64,000 nucleotides of DNA, taken from NCBI RefSeq assembly GCF_002964765.1, contig NZ_PQCF01000006.1, positions 335,910-399,909 of the forward strand, given 5' to 3'. How positions within the stretch are numbered: the stretch's first letter is position 1; every line of letters begins with the position of its first letter. This DNA comes from Pseudoalteromonas sp. T1lg88. GTDB lineage: Bacteria > Pseudomonadota > Gammaproteobacteria > Enterobacterales > Alteromonadaceae. A model generated the notes under the pieces. That model had not been told where the DNA came from. It saw nothing but the letters and a program-made list of their open reading frames with translations, and searched no databases. A program made the translations under genes and the position numbers. Of this stretch, positions 39,139-48,765 are shown piece after piece.

Positions 39139-39675
39139 TTATGAACTGGAATCATCACCTGCCTCCAACATTTCTAGCTTGGTCAGGCGTTCTTTCCAAC
39201 ATCCTGCTCCATCAGGGATTAACTCTAATAATTCTATGTAGTTATTGCGTACCTGAGTCACTTTGCCGTGATACAAGCCAACATAATTGCCTTTTGAAAT
39301 ACGGTGCAATGTTGCGTCCGATGCCTTGACCAGAGCCCAAGTTGCAGGCCCTGAACCGAGTGTGCCTTTCATTGACAGGTTATCTAAAGGATAACGCTCC
39401 AAAGGCTCTTTCTTACGCTGTGGATCCGGGTGTAAACAGTTTTGCACCTGGATCAACTTATCCTGAATCAGCTCAGGTTTAGGCGCCACAAACGGGCTAC
39501 GTAAGTCTGATGCGCTGTAGGCAAAATGCTCAAACTGGGCAATTTCAGGAATTGGCTCCACCTTGGGCTGCGTACTGGCTTTTACTCGGTTGATAAACTC
39601 TCTTTGCTCGGTCGTGTCATCAAAACACCCACTCACTAACAGTGTTAACGAGGCGACTGCGAGGAGTTTTTTCAT
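39139..39675 (-). CDS. pilP: Type IV pilus lipoprotein PilP
   Basis: PilP is an inner-membrane lipoprotein that links the PilN-PilO complex to the secretin PilQ. The 178-aa protein has a lipobox LVSGC at residues 13-17, a disordered region with YSASDLRSPFVAP near 55, and a C-terminal beta-sandwich (MKGTLGSGPATWALVKASD near 103). The first base overlaps the pilO stop. Confidence 0.94.
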   Translation of the reverse strand: MKKLLAVASLTLLVSGCFDDTTEQREFINRVKASTQPKVEPIPEIAQFEHFAYSASDLRSPFVAPKPELIQDKLIQVQNCLHPDPQRKKEPLERYPLDNLSMKGTLGSGPATWALVKASDATLHRISKGNYVGLYHGKVTQVRNNYIELLELIPDGAGCWKERLTKLEMLEAGDDSSS

Positions 39676-40274
39676 TATTCATCCCCCTCATAACGGTAAG
39701 TCTTAGCGACCACACTAAACACTAGCTGGTCATCACCTGTAGCTTCGATGTCAAAGTCGTGCAAGCTGATAATACGTGGTAGCTGCGCTACCTTACCTAC
39801 GAATTCACCAAACTCGTGGTAGCTTCCTTCAACCTCAATCTTGATGGGTAGCTCGGTGTAGAATTCTTTTTTAATCTCCGGCAACCAACCAATTTTAACA
39901 AAGGTCAGGCCACTGGTTGTTCCTACATAAGAAAGGTCATCCAGTAATCCGGGAGTTTCATTCGAAGTCGGCAGCTTTTTCAATAGCTGGGAGAATTTCT
40001 CTTCCATCTCTTGCATCTGCTGCTTGTAAAGTTCCAAACGACTGGCTTTGGAATACTTCACTCGGTAGCTGTCGCGCAATTCAACTTCTTTCTTTTGCAC
40101 GCTTTCAAAGCCACTGACTTTATCTTCCACCAGAAGTTTATAGCTAAAGAACAAGACTAAACCGGCGGCTAATAGACAGACCAAGCCCTTTACCAAGGCT
40201 GGCCATTCGCCTATGTTATCGAGCTCCAGCTCACCCCACTCGATATCACTAAAGGCTTTAAAACCTGAACTCAT
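39675..40274 (-). CDS. pilO: Type IV pilus inner-membrane protein PilO
   Basis: PilO pairs with PilN to form the periplasmic alignment complex of the pilus machine. The 199-aa protein has one membrane helix at about residues 29-46, a coiled-coil segment (about 60-97) and a ferredoxin-like C-terminal domain (ELPIKIEVEGSYHEFGEFVG near 140). It overlaps pilN by four bases. Confidence 0.93.
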   Translation of the reverse strand: MSSGFKAFSDIEWGELELDNIGEWPALVKGLVCLLAAGLVLFFSYKLLVEDKVSGFESVQKKEVELRDSYRVKYSKASRLELYKQQMQEMEEKFSQLLKKLPTSNETPGLLDDLSYVGTTSGLTFVKIGWLPEIKKEFYTELPIKIEVEGSYHEFGEFVGKVAQLPRIISLHDFDIEATGDDQLVFSVVAKTYRYEGDE

Positions 40275-40837
40275 TGTTGCACCTCGCCAATCTCACCGAA
40301 GGACTTCACACTGAATTGCATATTGAAATCACTCAACAAACGAGCTTCTTCTTCCCCGGCAACAATGCCTCGTAGGGATGCTCTTTCTAGTAGGTATGAG
40401 CCTTCAACTTGACGAATCATGGTTGATAAGCGGTTATTGGACTCACTCTTACCCGATATCTGAATTGCATCACCGCGACGTTCTAAGGTCGTAAAGTAAA
40501 CGCCAGAAGGAACGATTTTCGCCACTTCATCCATAATGCGGGTACCCAGGTTACGGTTACTCTGTAGCTCTTCAATCAGGCGCATACGCTGTTGCAAGCT
40601 TTCTTTTTTCTTATCAAGCTCACGAATTTCGGCGATACGCTGATCCAGCACTTGAATTTCCCGTACTAAAAAGTTGTTACGCACATTCTGACCATCGATC
40701 ATGGCGCCGTAGACTTGGCTAAGCGCAAACATGGAAGCAAAGGCAATCACAATCACCGCCACCAAGATGGTGACGAAATTTTGCTGCGCTTCCTTTCGTG
40801 CGGCTTCACGCCAAGGCAATAAATTTATATGTGGCAT
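40271..40837 (-). CDS. pilN: Type IV pilus inner-membrane protein PilN
   Basis: PilN binds cytoplasmic PilM through its conserved N-terminal INLLPWRE motif (residues 4-11) and pairs with PilO in the periplasm. The 188-aa protein has a membrane helix at about residues 23-45 followed by a coiled coil and a ferredoxin-like domain. It overlaps pilM by 13 bases. Confidence 0.94.
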   Translation of the reverse strand: MPHINLLPWREAARKEAQQNFVTILVAVIVIAFASMFALSQVYGAMIDGQNVRNNFLVREIQVLDQRIAEIRELDKKKESLQQRMRLIEELQSNRNLGTRIMDEVAKIVPSGVYFTTLERRGDAIQISGKSESNNRLSTMIRQVEGSYLLERASLRGIVAGEEEARLLSDFNMQFSVKSFGEIGEVQQ

Positions 40838-41904
40838 GCTGAGAAGCTCCTCAATGCAAGACCCGTGGCGACGGCGAATTGGGCCTTATGCTTGCTGATC
40901 AGCTCCTGATCAACACGCGAACCAATTTCCATATGGGCAAAGGGGTCAACAACAACGGTATGAATACCCAGTTCATCGACAAGCAACCTATCCAGGCCAT
41001 CGATCATGGTCGTACCGCCAGACAAGACAATGTAATCCACTTGTTCTTTACCACTGGTGGTCAAAAACATTTGCACCGCGCGACGAACCTGCTGCAACAA
41101 AGAAGTTTGGAACGGAGCCAATACCTCAAAGGTGTAGTTAGGCGGTAAGTCGCCCGTGCATTTAGCACGTTCGGCTTCATCAAAGTTTTTGTTGTAGTAG
41201 GAGACTATGGTGTTGGTGTATTGCTCACCACCAAATACCTGGTCACGGGTATAGATGGTCTCACCTTTTTGCACCACGCTGACCAAGGTCATCATCGCAC
41301 CGATATCAACCAAAGCCACCACCTTGTCTTTGGCATCTTCTGGCAATGCCCCGTAGGCCACATCCAGACTCCTGCTTAAAGCATAGGTTTCCACATCAAC
41401 CACCTTGGGTGTGAAACCACCGGCCTCAACCGCTCCGGAACGCGCTTCCACGCTTTCCGTACGCGCTGCCGATAGCAACACATTGACCTTTGACGGGTCG
41501 GCTTCGTTGATGTCGAGCTTTTCGAAATCAATGCTGACCTCATCCAGGGGATAAGGGATTAAGCTATCCGCCTCGATTTCGATCTGCGATTCCAGTTCAG
41601 CATCACTTAATGACACGTCCATAAAGATCACCTTGGTAATCACCGTCTGACCAGACACAGCAACAACGGCATGACTGACAGACTTTGGAATGCGTCTTCT
41701 GAGTTTTGCGATTACGCGGCCAATCGCCTCAATATCTTGTATGTTACGCTCGGCCATAGCCCCTTTGGGCATAGGTTCGATCGCAACAGCATCGAGACGA
41801 TAACCCTGATCCTGCTGTGTTAATAACACTGCTTTAACAGAGTGTGAGCCGATGTCGATGCCCACCATGGCGGGCACTGACTTTTTGAGAAGTCGATTTA
41901 ACAT
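40825..41904 (-). CDS. pilM: Type IV pilus actin-like ATPase PilM
   Basis: PilM is a cytoplasmic actin-like protein related to FtsA that binds the PilN N-terminus and connects the assembly motors to the inner-membrane complex. The 359-aa protein has MVGIDIGSHSVKAVLL at residues 13-28, the second phosphate motif VALVDIGAMMTLVSV near 198, and the adenosine motif VLSGGTTMIDGLD near 298. It is the first gene of the pil operon and is divergent from mrcA, an arrangement common in gammaproteobacteria. Confidence 0.95.
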   Translation of the reverse strand: MLNRLLKKSVPAMVGIDIGSHSVKAVLLTQQDQGYRLDAVAIEPMPKGAMAERNIQDIEAIGRVIAKLRRRIPKSVSHAVVAVSGQTVITKVIFMDVSLSDAELESQIEIEADSLIPYPLDEVSIDFEKLDINEADPSKVNVLLSAARTESVEARSGAVEAGGFTPKVVDVETYALSRSLDVAYGALPEDAKDKVVALVDIGAMMTLVSVVQKGETIYTRDQVFGGEQYTNTIVSYYNKNFDEAERAKCTGDLPPNYTFEVLAPFQTSLLQQVRRAVQMFLTTSGKEQVDYIVLSGGTTMIDGLDRLLVDELGIHTVVVDPFAHMEIGSRVDQELISKHKAQFAVATGLALRSFSACHI

Positions 41905-41988
41905 AAGAGCAACGTGAAACCTTTTTTTATAATTATAATAGACTTATAAATTATTGATGAAAAAATTTTATTCACTTTCTAATCAAGA

Positions 41989-41994
41989 TATACT
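41989..41994 (+). promoter_or_regulatory. -10-like element of mrcA
   Basis: TATACT lies 44 bases before the mrcA start in an AT-rich divergent region. No strong -35 was seen, so this is tentative. Confidence 0.35.
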
Positions 41995-42038
41995 AGCAAC
42001 CTCTGCGCTCAATTGGGAGTCCAAATAGGGAATTATCC

Positions 42039-44624
42039 GTGAAAATATTCAAAAAATTTTTACAAATCCTTTGCATATGTGGCCTCCTGGGCTGTATTAC
42101 TCTGGTTGCTTTATACCTTTACGTGAAGCCTGACATCCCCAGCGTAGCGGTATTAAAAGATGTAAAGTTACAAACACCAATGCAAGTTTTTACGCGGGAT
42201 GGCAAACTGATCAACCAGTTTGGTGAGAAGCGGCGAATCCCTGTAAAAATCAACGACGTCCCGGAACCACTCCTAAAAGCATTCCTGGCTACCGAAGATA
42301 ATCGTTTTTATGAACACTACGGTATCGACCCTATAGGTATAGTACGTAGTGCTTTAGTACTAATATCCACCGGCGAAAAGCGCCAGGGAGCCAGTACTAT
42401 TACAATGCAATTGGCTCGAAACTTCTTTTTAACTCGCGAAAAAGCATATATTCGAAAAGTTAAAGAAATATTTATCGCCATTCACATTGAACAATTATTA
42501 AGCAAAGATGAAATTTTCGAGCTTTATCTTAATAAAATAGAATTAGGAAACCGCGCTTTTGGTATTGGTGCGGCAGCCCAAGTTTATTATGGTAAGTCGC
42601 TCGATGAATTAACTCTAGCACAAATGGCGATGATTGCAGGTTTACCTAAAGCACCTTCGGCATTAAACCCTATTCGTAATCCAGAACGAGCAAAAGCACG
42701 CCGTAATGTGGTGCTCTCACGCATGTTGGATGAAGGTTATATCAGCACTTCTGAATATCAGGAAGCAACAAGTGCTCCGATCACTGCCACCTTCCATGGT
42801 GCCGAGATAGAACTCTATGCGCCTTATATTTCCGAAATGGCCCGTGCAGAGCTGGTTGCCATGTACGGCACCGAGCAGGCTTATAATTCCGGCATCAAGG
42901 TATATACCTCGGTAGAATCGACCATGCAGGCGGCGGCACAAACCGCGTTAAGGGATAACCTTTATGCCTATGATATGCGACACGGTTATCGCGGCCCAGT
43001 TGCTTACCTGTGGCAAAATGACAGTGAAGAAGCTGTTGCCGAACAAGAGTTAGCGCAATACCTAAAAGGGGTGAATACACAGGCCGATCTTCATGCCGGT
43101 GTCGTCATGTCTGTTGAAGAGCAGGCTATAACGGTACTGACCAAAGACAGTGAGCACCTCACCATAGATTGGGAAGGTCTGAAATGGGCACGTACCTATA
43201 TCACTCAGTCACGCCAGAGCTTTGCCCCCAAGACCGCCGCCGATATCTTGAACCCTGGGGCGCAAATTTGGTATCGCTTCGATAAAAATGACCAGCCTTT
43301 ACTGGCACAAATTCCCGATGCGTCCAGCGCCTTGGTATCTATCGACCCTAAAGATGGCCGCATCAAAGCCATAGTTGGCGGCTACAGTTTTGAACAAAGC
43401 CAGTACAACCGTGCCGTACAGGCCAAGCGTCAGGTCGGTTCAAATATCAAACCCTTTATTTATTCCGCGGCGCTGGAGCATGGCTATTCACTGGCAACCA
43501 TAATCAATGATGCGCCAATCAACCATTGGGATAAAAGTCAGGGGGTTGCCTGGCGTCCAAAAAACAGCCCGGAAAAATATGTAGGGCCAATTCGCGTACG
43601 TCGCGCCCTGGCTCAATCTAAAAACGTGGTCTCGGTACGTCTGATCCGCGGTGTAGGTGTCGACACCACAGCCGATCACCTGCTTAAATTCGGCTTTAAG
43701 GACGAAGATATTCCACACAATGAAACCCTGGCCCTGGGTAGCGCCTCGTTAACACCGCTGGAATTAGCACGTGGTATGAGCGCCTTCGCCAATGGCGGTC
43801 ACTTGGTGGAACCCTACTTTATTAGCTCCATAGTCACCAGCGAAGATGAAGTGCTTTATCAGGCCCAGCCTTTGCTTGCCTGTAGCAATGAACAAAGACG
43901 CAAAAATGAAGTGTTGGCCGAGTTTGCTGAGCTTGAAAAATTGATCGCTGAGGAAACCAACACAGATACACAATTAGCAATCGACCCGCAAATCGATGAA
44001 CTAGAGCAACAGCAAGAGCAAACCATGCCTAGCTGTGCGCCACGGGTGATCTCAGAGCAGAATGCCTTTTTGATTGCCGATGCCATGAATAGCGCCATTT
44101 GGGGTGGCGGCAGTTGGCAGCATGGCACCGGCTGGAACGGCACGGGTTGGCGTGCCACCGATTTAAAACGTCGTGATTTATCAGGTAAAACCGGTACCAC
44201 CAACAACTCGGTAGATACCTGGTTTAGCGGCTTCAATGCCAATGTTATGACCACAATTTGGGTTGGCTTCGATAACCCGGGTAACCCATTAGGGCGAACC
44301 AGCTACAACAATAATCTCGACCGCGGTCAGATTTTTGGTGCCGAGTCCGGCGCCAAGACTTCACAACCGGGCTGGATCGACTTTATGCGTGTGGCCCTGG
44401 AAGATCAGCCCTATGCGGCGATTGAGCCACCTGAAGGCTTAGAGTCGGTACGTATCGACTTGAAGACCGGACTGCTTAGCCATAACAATGATCATACCAG
44501 CCGCTTCGAGTACTTTATTAAAGGCACGGCACCGACCCGTTACGCGGAAAAGGCTCCGCCCGTGCTATTTGAAACTCAAACATCAGGCGATAAACCCCTG
44601 CCCTCTGAGGATGAATTGTTCTAA
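42039..44624 (+). CDS. mrcA: Penicillin-binding protein 1A (bifunctional peptidoglycan synthase)
   Basis: PBP1a polymerises and cross-links peptidoglycan during cell elongation and is activated by LpoA. The 861-aa protein has an N-terminal membrane anchor (about residues 9-28), the GT51 glycosyltransferase domain (EDNRFYEHYGID near 87, GASTITMQLARN near 117), an OB-like insert, and the transpeptidase domain with the active serine in GSNIKP (near 468), SKN near 528 and KTGTTN near 716. The start codon is GTG at 42039 with AGGGAA upstream. A glutamine/glutamate-rich insert lies before KTG. Confidence 0.96.
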   Translation: MKIFKKFLQILCICGLLGCITLVALYLYVKPDIPSVAVLKDVKLQTPMQVFTRDGKLINQFGEKRRIPVKINDVPEPLLKAFLATEDNRFYEHYGIDPIGIVRSALVLISTGEKRQGASTITMQLARNFFLTREKAYIRKVKEIFIAIHIEQLLSKDEIFELYLNKIELGNRAFGIGAAAQVYYGKSLDELTLAQMAMIAGLPKAPSALNPIRNPERAKARRNVVLSRMLDEGYISTSEYQEATSAPITATFHGAEIELYAPYISEMARAELVAMYGTEQAYNSGIKVYTSVESTMQAAAQTALRDNLYAYDMRHGYRGPVAYLWQNDSEEAVAEQELAQYLKGVNTQADLHAGVVMSVEEQAITVLTKDSEHLTIDWEGLKWARTYITQSRQSFAPKTAADILNPGAQIWYRFDKNDQPLLAQIPDASSALVSIDPKDGRIKAIVGGYSFEQSQYNRAVQAKRQVGSNIKPFIYSAALEHGYSLATIINDAPINHWDKSQGVAWRPKNSPEKYVGPIRVRRALAQSKNVVSVRLIRGVGVDTTADHLLKFGFKDEDIPHNETLALGSASLTPLELARGMSAFANGGHLVEPYFISSIVTSEDEVLYQAQPLLACSNEQRRKNEVLAEFAELEKLIAEETNTDTQLAIDPQIDELEQQQEQTMPSCAPRVISEQNAFLIADAMNSAIWGGGSWQHGTGWNGTGWRATDLKRRDLSGKTGTTNNSVDTWFSGFNANVMTTIWVGFDNPGNPLGRTSYNNNLDRGQIFGAESGAKTSQPGWIDFMRVALEDQPYAAIEPPEGLESVRIDLKTGLLSHNNDHTSRFEYFIKGTAPTRYAEKAPPVLFETQTSGDKPLPSEDELF

Positions 44625-44633
44625 CCAAAAAAT

Positions 44634-44661
44634 AAAAAAGCCAGCAAATGCTGGCTTTTTT
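44634..44661. terminator. Bidirectional terminator between mrcA and metL
   Basis: A GCCAGC/GCTGGC stem with loop AAAT lies between an A-run and a T-run and serves both convergent genes. Confidence 0.88.
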
Positions 44662-44682
44662 ATTTCTCAACCTGAGTTGGCG

Positions 44683-47028
44683 TTAGCTTAACTTACTAGC
44701 AAGCCAATATAGATCTGAGTGTACTCCCGCGGCGGTCACTTCCTTGCCCGCTCCCGGCCCTTGAATAACCAAGGCATTATCCTGGTACCAGTTGCTGTTA
44801 ACGACAAAGATATTGTCACCTGGCTGCAAACCCGCCAAAGGATCGCTTGTCGGCACTGCCACCAGTCCTACCTTGGCCTCGACTTTCCCCTGTTCAATAC
44901 GCAAATCGGCGTTGTAGCGCAGAACCTTCTGCTCCGCTGCGGCTTGCTGCGCCCGCGTCGCCACAAATTCATCGAGCACATCTAAGTTAGTCTGGCACTC
45001 CTGCCAACTGCCAGCGGCCAGCTGAGTTGGCATTAAGGCGCTAAGCTCAATATCATCCAGTTCCAGCTCTAAGCCCAGTTCACGGGCGAGTATCAATAGC
45101 TTACGCTGTACATCGCGCCCGGATAAGTCTTCACGGGGATCCGGCTCGGTAAAGCCAAGCTCCTGCGCCTTAAGCAAGAGCTGAGAAAAAGACTCGCTGC
45201 CATCATATTGGCTGCACAGCCAGGACAAGGTGCCGGAAAAAACGCCCTGTACTCGGGTCACCCGGTCGCCACTATTTTGCAGATCAGCCAGGGCAAAGTT
45301 AATGGGTAATCCCGCGCCAACGCTGGTGTTATAACGCCACTGCAAATTACGCTGAGCCAGATCCTGCTTCAAACTCTGATACCAGGAAAAGGGAGCGGTA
45401 CCGGCATATTTATTGGCGCTGATCAAATGGCAATCGGCCTTGGCAAATTGCGGATAAAGCTGACTAAAGGCCTCACTGGCGGTGATATCGATCACCACCT
45501 TATGTTCATAGTCTAGCTGCGCCAGACGCGATAACAGTTCATCCTTGGTATAGGGCTGAGCACCTTGCTCCCAGGCTGTTTGCCATTGCTCGGTATCTAG
45601 ACCGCAAGGGTCAAAAAGCAGGGTTTCACTGCGCACTAAGGCCACCACCCTGACATCGATATGCTGACGTAAACGCGCCAATTGCTGGGTAAATTGCGCC
45701 ACAAATACCTCACCAACATTACCCAAACCGGCCACCACCACGGCCAACTGCCGCTGAGCGCCAAGCAAACGCTGATGTAAATAGCTCAAGCTATCGGCTC
45801 CGATTTCTTCATCGGTTAACTGTAAGCAGTAACCTTCACCCACATGCGTAAAACGGCCATTTAGATTAAGCTCTCTCAAACCCTGCTCTACCTGCTGCTG
45901 GCATTTTTCCAGCTCTCGCTGCGGTGCAACCAGGGCGAAACCGTTAACATTGGACTCCAGCAATTGGGCACGCTCACCAAAGTGATGCAATAACTCAGCA
46001 CTGTGCTGCTGCGGTACCACCAGATGCCACACACCTTTCACATCACAGTCGATAAGGCTGATCTGTAGTTGACGCCGTAGCAGCTCCAGCTCACCCTGCT
46101 CTAAGTGAACAAGCTTAATAACGTCTTGCTGCGCCAAGGTGGTAATAAAGTGCTTATGCTTACACCCCCCCTCGCGCACCACTTCGGTACCTAGGGCATC
46201 GCTATCATAAGAGCTGCGCACCGCCAGTTTGATATTGGTGCCATGCAGGGGAGACAAGGTCTTGGCATGTAAAACCGGGTTACCCAGAGCCGCCAATAAT
46301 TGCGCTTGGGCGCGGCAGATTTTATGGTACTTCTGCGCGCTTGCAACCTTTCTCGGGTCGGTGCTAAACACCCCTTGAGTATCCGTCCAGATACAGACCT
46401 CATCGACATCCATATAACGGGCAAATAAAGTGGCACTGTAATCACTGCCATTGCGTCCCAAGGTCACCGTCTGACCTTGTTGATCGGCGGCAATAAAGCC
46501 GGTGATCACATTAATCTTATCCGCGCCAATAAGGCGCTGACATTGTTGCTCATTCACACGATGCAACAACTGCCCTTGTTGAGCGCAGAGTAGTTGGCGT
46601 GCATCTAACGCCTGTGCCTCTACGCCGAGTTGCTGCAAATAGCTGGATAACAAACGCGCCGACCAGAGTTCACCATGAGCCAGCAGCGCTGCCTCTTGCA
46701 AGTTTCCTTGCTCAAATCCTAGCCATACATTCGTTAATTCTTGTTCCAGCTGAGTTAACACCTGAGCTTTGCGCTCGCCGCTTAGCAGCTCCTGGATCAG
46801 CTCCTGCTGGTGATTGCGCAACAGGCTTATCACATCCATACCGCTATGCTGATCTTGCTGCTCGAATGTCTGCCAGAGCTTAACCAGGGTGTCCGTGGTT
46901 TTACCAGCGGCAGACACCACCACTATGTCACCGACCTGACTATGAGCGAGAACAATATTAGCAACCGCATGATAACGCGCCGCACTGCTTAGGCTAGAGC
47001 CACCAAATTTATGTACTACCTTGGCCAT
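44683..47028 (-). CDS. metL: Bifunctional aspartokinase II/homoserine dehydrogenase II
   Basis: This enzyme catalyses the first and third steps from aspartate to homoserine in the methionine branch. The 781-aa protein starts with the aspartokinase motif VVHKFGGSSL (residues 4-13), continues through the kinase domain (NGSDYSATLFA near 204) and regulatory region, and has the homoserine dehydrogenase Rossmann start VVVAGLGNVGEVF near 432 and SANKYAGTAPF near 537. It lies 15 bases after metB, and the MetJ boxes upstream of metB indicate methionine repression. MetL rather than ThrA is inferred from that context. Confidence 0.93.
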   Translation of the reverse strand: MAKVVHKFGGSSLSSAARYHAVANIVLAHSQVGDIVVVSAAGKTTDTLVKLWQTFEQQDQHSGMDVISLLRNHQQELIQELLSGERKAQVLTQLEQELTNVWLGFEQGNLQEAALLAHGELWSARLLSSYLQQLGVEAQALDARQLLCAQQGQLLHRVNEQQCQRLIGADKINVITGFIAADQQGQTVTLGRNGSDYSATLFARYMDVDEVCIWTDTQGVFSTDPRKVASAQKYHKICRAQAQLLAALGNPVLHAKTLSPLHGTNIKLAVRSSYDSDALGTEVVREGGCKHKHFITTLAQQDVIKLVHLEQGELELLRRQLQISLIDCDVKGVWHLVVPQQHSAELLHHFGERAQLLESNVNGFALVAPQRELEKCQQQVEQGLRELNLNGRFTHVGEGYCLQLTDEEIGADSLSYLHQRLLGAQRQLAVVVAGLGNVGEVFVAQFTQQLARLRQHIDVRVVALVRSETLLFDPCGLDTEQWQTAWEQGAQPYTKDELLSRLAQLDYEHKVVIDITASEAFSQLYPQFAKADCHLISANKYAGTAPFSWYQSLKQDLAQRNLQWRYNTSVGAGLPINFALADLQNSGDRVTRVQGVFSGTLSWLCSQYDGSESFSQLLLKAQELGFTEPDPREDLSGRDVQRKLLILARELGLELELDDIELSALMPTQLAAGSWQECQTNLDVLDEFVATRAQQAAAEQKVLRYNADLRIEQGKVEAKVGLVAVPTSDPLAGLQPGDNIFVVNSNWYQDNALVIQGPGAGKEVTAAGVHSDLYWLASKLS

Positions 47029-47043
47029 TTTATCTGCTCCAGC

Positions 47044-48204
47044 CTAGCTCTGATGAAGTTGTGCAAAAGCACGTTCAAGGTCGGCGATCAAATCTTCCTG
47101 ATCTTCAATACCCACAGAAATACGAATAAGGGTGTCACCCACGCCCGCCGCTAAGCGTGCTTCCTTGTCCATGCCCGCATGAGTCATGGTCGCCGGATGA
47201 CAAATTAGGCTTTCAACACCACCCAAGGACTCGGCCAGGGTAAATTGCTGCACTGAGGTGAGGAACTTGGCGCTGTCTTTTAGTTCGCCTTTGATATCAA
47301 AGCTCACCATGCCGCCAAAACCACTTTGCTGCGCTTTAGCTAATTGGTGCTGTGAGTGACTTGCCAAACCAGGATAGTAAACCTTTTCTACCTCAGGGTG
47401 TTGCTGCAAGTATTCGGCGATAGCCTGGGCGTTTTCCTCATGCTGACGCAAACGCACTTTCAGAGTACGTAACCCGCGCAGAATCAGGTAACTGTCAAAA
47501 GGCGCACCGGTAATACCAATATTATTGGCCCACCAGGCCAGCTCTTCGCCAAGCTCAGGAGTTTTACAAACCACAGCGCCACCGACCACATCCGAGTGGC
47601 CGTTGATATACTTGGTTGTTGAATGCACCACGATATCGCAGCCCAGCAATAATGGGTTTTGCAGCGCAGGTGACAAGAAGGTGTTATCCGCTGCCACCAA
47701 AGCACCCACTTGAGCTGCGGCCGCGCATACGGCCTTAATATCGGTCAGGCGCAATATTGGGTTACTAGGGGTTTCAATCCATACCAATTTAGGTTTGGCA
47801 TCGATAAGCTGCTGATAACACTCGGCAGTGGTGAAGTCCACCACCTTCACTTTTAATAAACCGCGCTTGGCCAAGGAGGTAAATAATCGGTAGCTGCCGC
47901 CATAACAATCATGGGGGATCACCAAGGTATCTTCGGGCGTCAGCAACTGTGTTACCAGGTGCACCGCCGCCATGCCGGTAGCGGTAATGATGCCACGAGC
48001 GCCGCCTTCAAGCTCGGCCAAAGCCTCTGCGAGAATATCGCGATTGGGATTACCGCTGCGGCCATAGTCGTACTGACGTTTGGTATCAAAATCGGCAAAA
48101 GAATAGGTAGTGGATAAATAAATTGGGGGCACAACTGCACCATGATGTTGGTCGGCTTCAATGCCGTGGCGCACCGCTATGGTTTGTTTACTTAACTTAG
48201 GCAT
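47044..48204 (-). CDS. metB: Cystathionine gamma-synthase
   Basis: MetB is a PLP enzyme that joins an activated homoserine to cysteine to form cystathionine. The protein of about 386 aa begins LSKQTIAVRHG, contains YGRSGNPNRDILAEAL near residue 41, and has the PLP lysine in STTKYINGHSDVVGG near 195. The start is placed at 48204, where GGAGG precedes the ATG by four bases. A frame open to 48258 would run into the operator. It is the first gene of metBL. Related enzymes such as cystathionine beta-lyase cannot be wholly excluded, but the context fits MetB. Confidence 0.93.
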   Translation of the reverse strand: MPKLSKQTIAVRHGIEADQHHGAVVPPIYLSTTYSFADFDTKRQYDYGRSGNPNRDILAEALAELEGGARGIITATGMAAVHLVTQLLTPEDTLVIPHDCYGGSYRLFTSLAKRGLLKVKVVDFTTAECYQQLIDAKPKLVWIETPSNPILRLTDIKAVCAAAAQVGALVAADNTFLSPALQNPLLLGCDIVVHSTTKYINGHSDVVGGAVVCKTPELGEELAWWANNIGITGAPFDSYLILRGLRTLKVRLRQHEENAQAIAEYLQQHPEVEKVYYPGLASHSQHQLAKAQQSGFGGMVSFDIKGELKDSAKFLTSVQQFTLAESLGGVESLICHPATMTHAGMDKEARLAAGVGDTLIRISVGIEDQEDLIADLERAFAQLHQS

Positions 48205-48231
48205 AGTGCCTCCAATCAGAAATGGATGTTT

Positions 48232-48286
48232 AGACGTCCAAAAGGTTAAAATATCCAAATATAGAAGTCAAAACATTTATACGTCT
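48232..48286. promoter_or_regulatory. MetJ operator region (met boxes) between metB and metJ
   Basis: MetJ binds tandem 8-bp boxes resembling AGACGTCT. Here 48263-48286 reads as three adjacent boxes, AGAAGTCA, AAACATTT and ATACGTCT, matching at about 6, 5 and 7 of 8 positions, and a further AGACGTCC (7 of 8) lies at 48232-48239, not in register with the array. The position between divergent metB and metJ is the classical one. Confidence 0.78.
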
Positions 48287-48307
48287 AAATAGCTATATGA
48301 GGAATAT

Positions 48308-48335
48308 TTGACTATCCTTTCCAACACGATAGAAT
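48308..48335 (+). promoter_or_regulatory. Candidate sigma-70 promoter of metJ
   Basis: TTGACT and TAGAAT are separated by 16 bases, 46 bases before the metJ start and about 20 bases beyond the met boxes. Confidence 0.6.
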
Positions 48336-48381
48336 TTCGCCCTTATTGATGCCTAAGTGACCAAAGAACAAGACGCAAATT

Positions 48382-48702
48382 ATGGCCAAGTGGAATGGTG
48401 AGTATATTCACCCTTATGCGGAACACGGTAAGAAAGCCCAACAGGTAAAAAAAATTACCGTTTCAATCCCGCTCAACGTTTTAAAAGTATTAACAGATGA
48501 ACGCACTCGACGCCAGGTGAACAACCTGCGTCATGCCACCAACAGTGAATTGCTCTGCGAAGCATTTTTACATGCTTTTACCGGACAACCGCTGCCTGGC
48601 GATGAAGACTTACGTAAGGATAATCCGGAGAAGGTGCCGCAAGAAGTGCGTAAGATCATGGCGGAAATGGGCTTAGAGATCCCAGAGATCGGTGATGATT
48701 GA
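48382..48702 (+). CDS. metJ: Methionine repressor MetJ
   Basis: MetJ is a ribbon-helix-helix repressor that uses S-adenosylmethionine as corepressor. The 106-aa protein is close to the enterobacterial form: the DNA-contacting beta strand is [10 protein letters not shown] (residues 21-30), followed by the helix [20 protein letters not shown] and the conserved [11 protein letters not shown]. It is transcribed divergently from metBL, with the met boxes between them. Confidence 0.97.
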   Translation: MAKWNGEYIHPYAEHGKKAQQVKKITVSIPLNVLKVLTDERTRRQVNNLRHATNSELLCEAFLHAFTGQPLPGDEDLRKDNPEKVPQEVRKIMAEMGLEIPEIGDD

Positions 48703-48717
48703 TTTTCCAAACACATA

Positions 48718-48752
48718 AAAAAAGCCCCAAGCAAAACTTGGGGCTTTTTTTT
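48718..48752. terminator. Bidirectional terminator between metJ and the malic enzyme gene
   Basis: GCCCCAAG/CTTGGGGC with loop CAAAA is flanked by a run of A and a run of T. Confidence 0.88.
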
Positions 48753-48765
48753 GGCGACAAGGAAA

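Noticed and set aside
48205..48258. N-terminal extension of MetB
   Set aside because: It overlaps a met box and leaves the strong GGAGG site unused.
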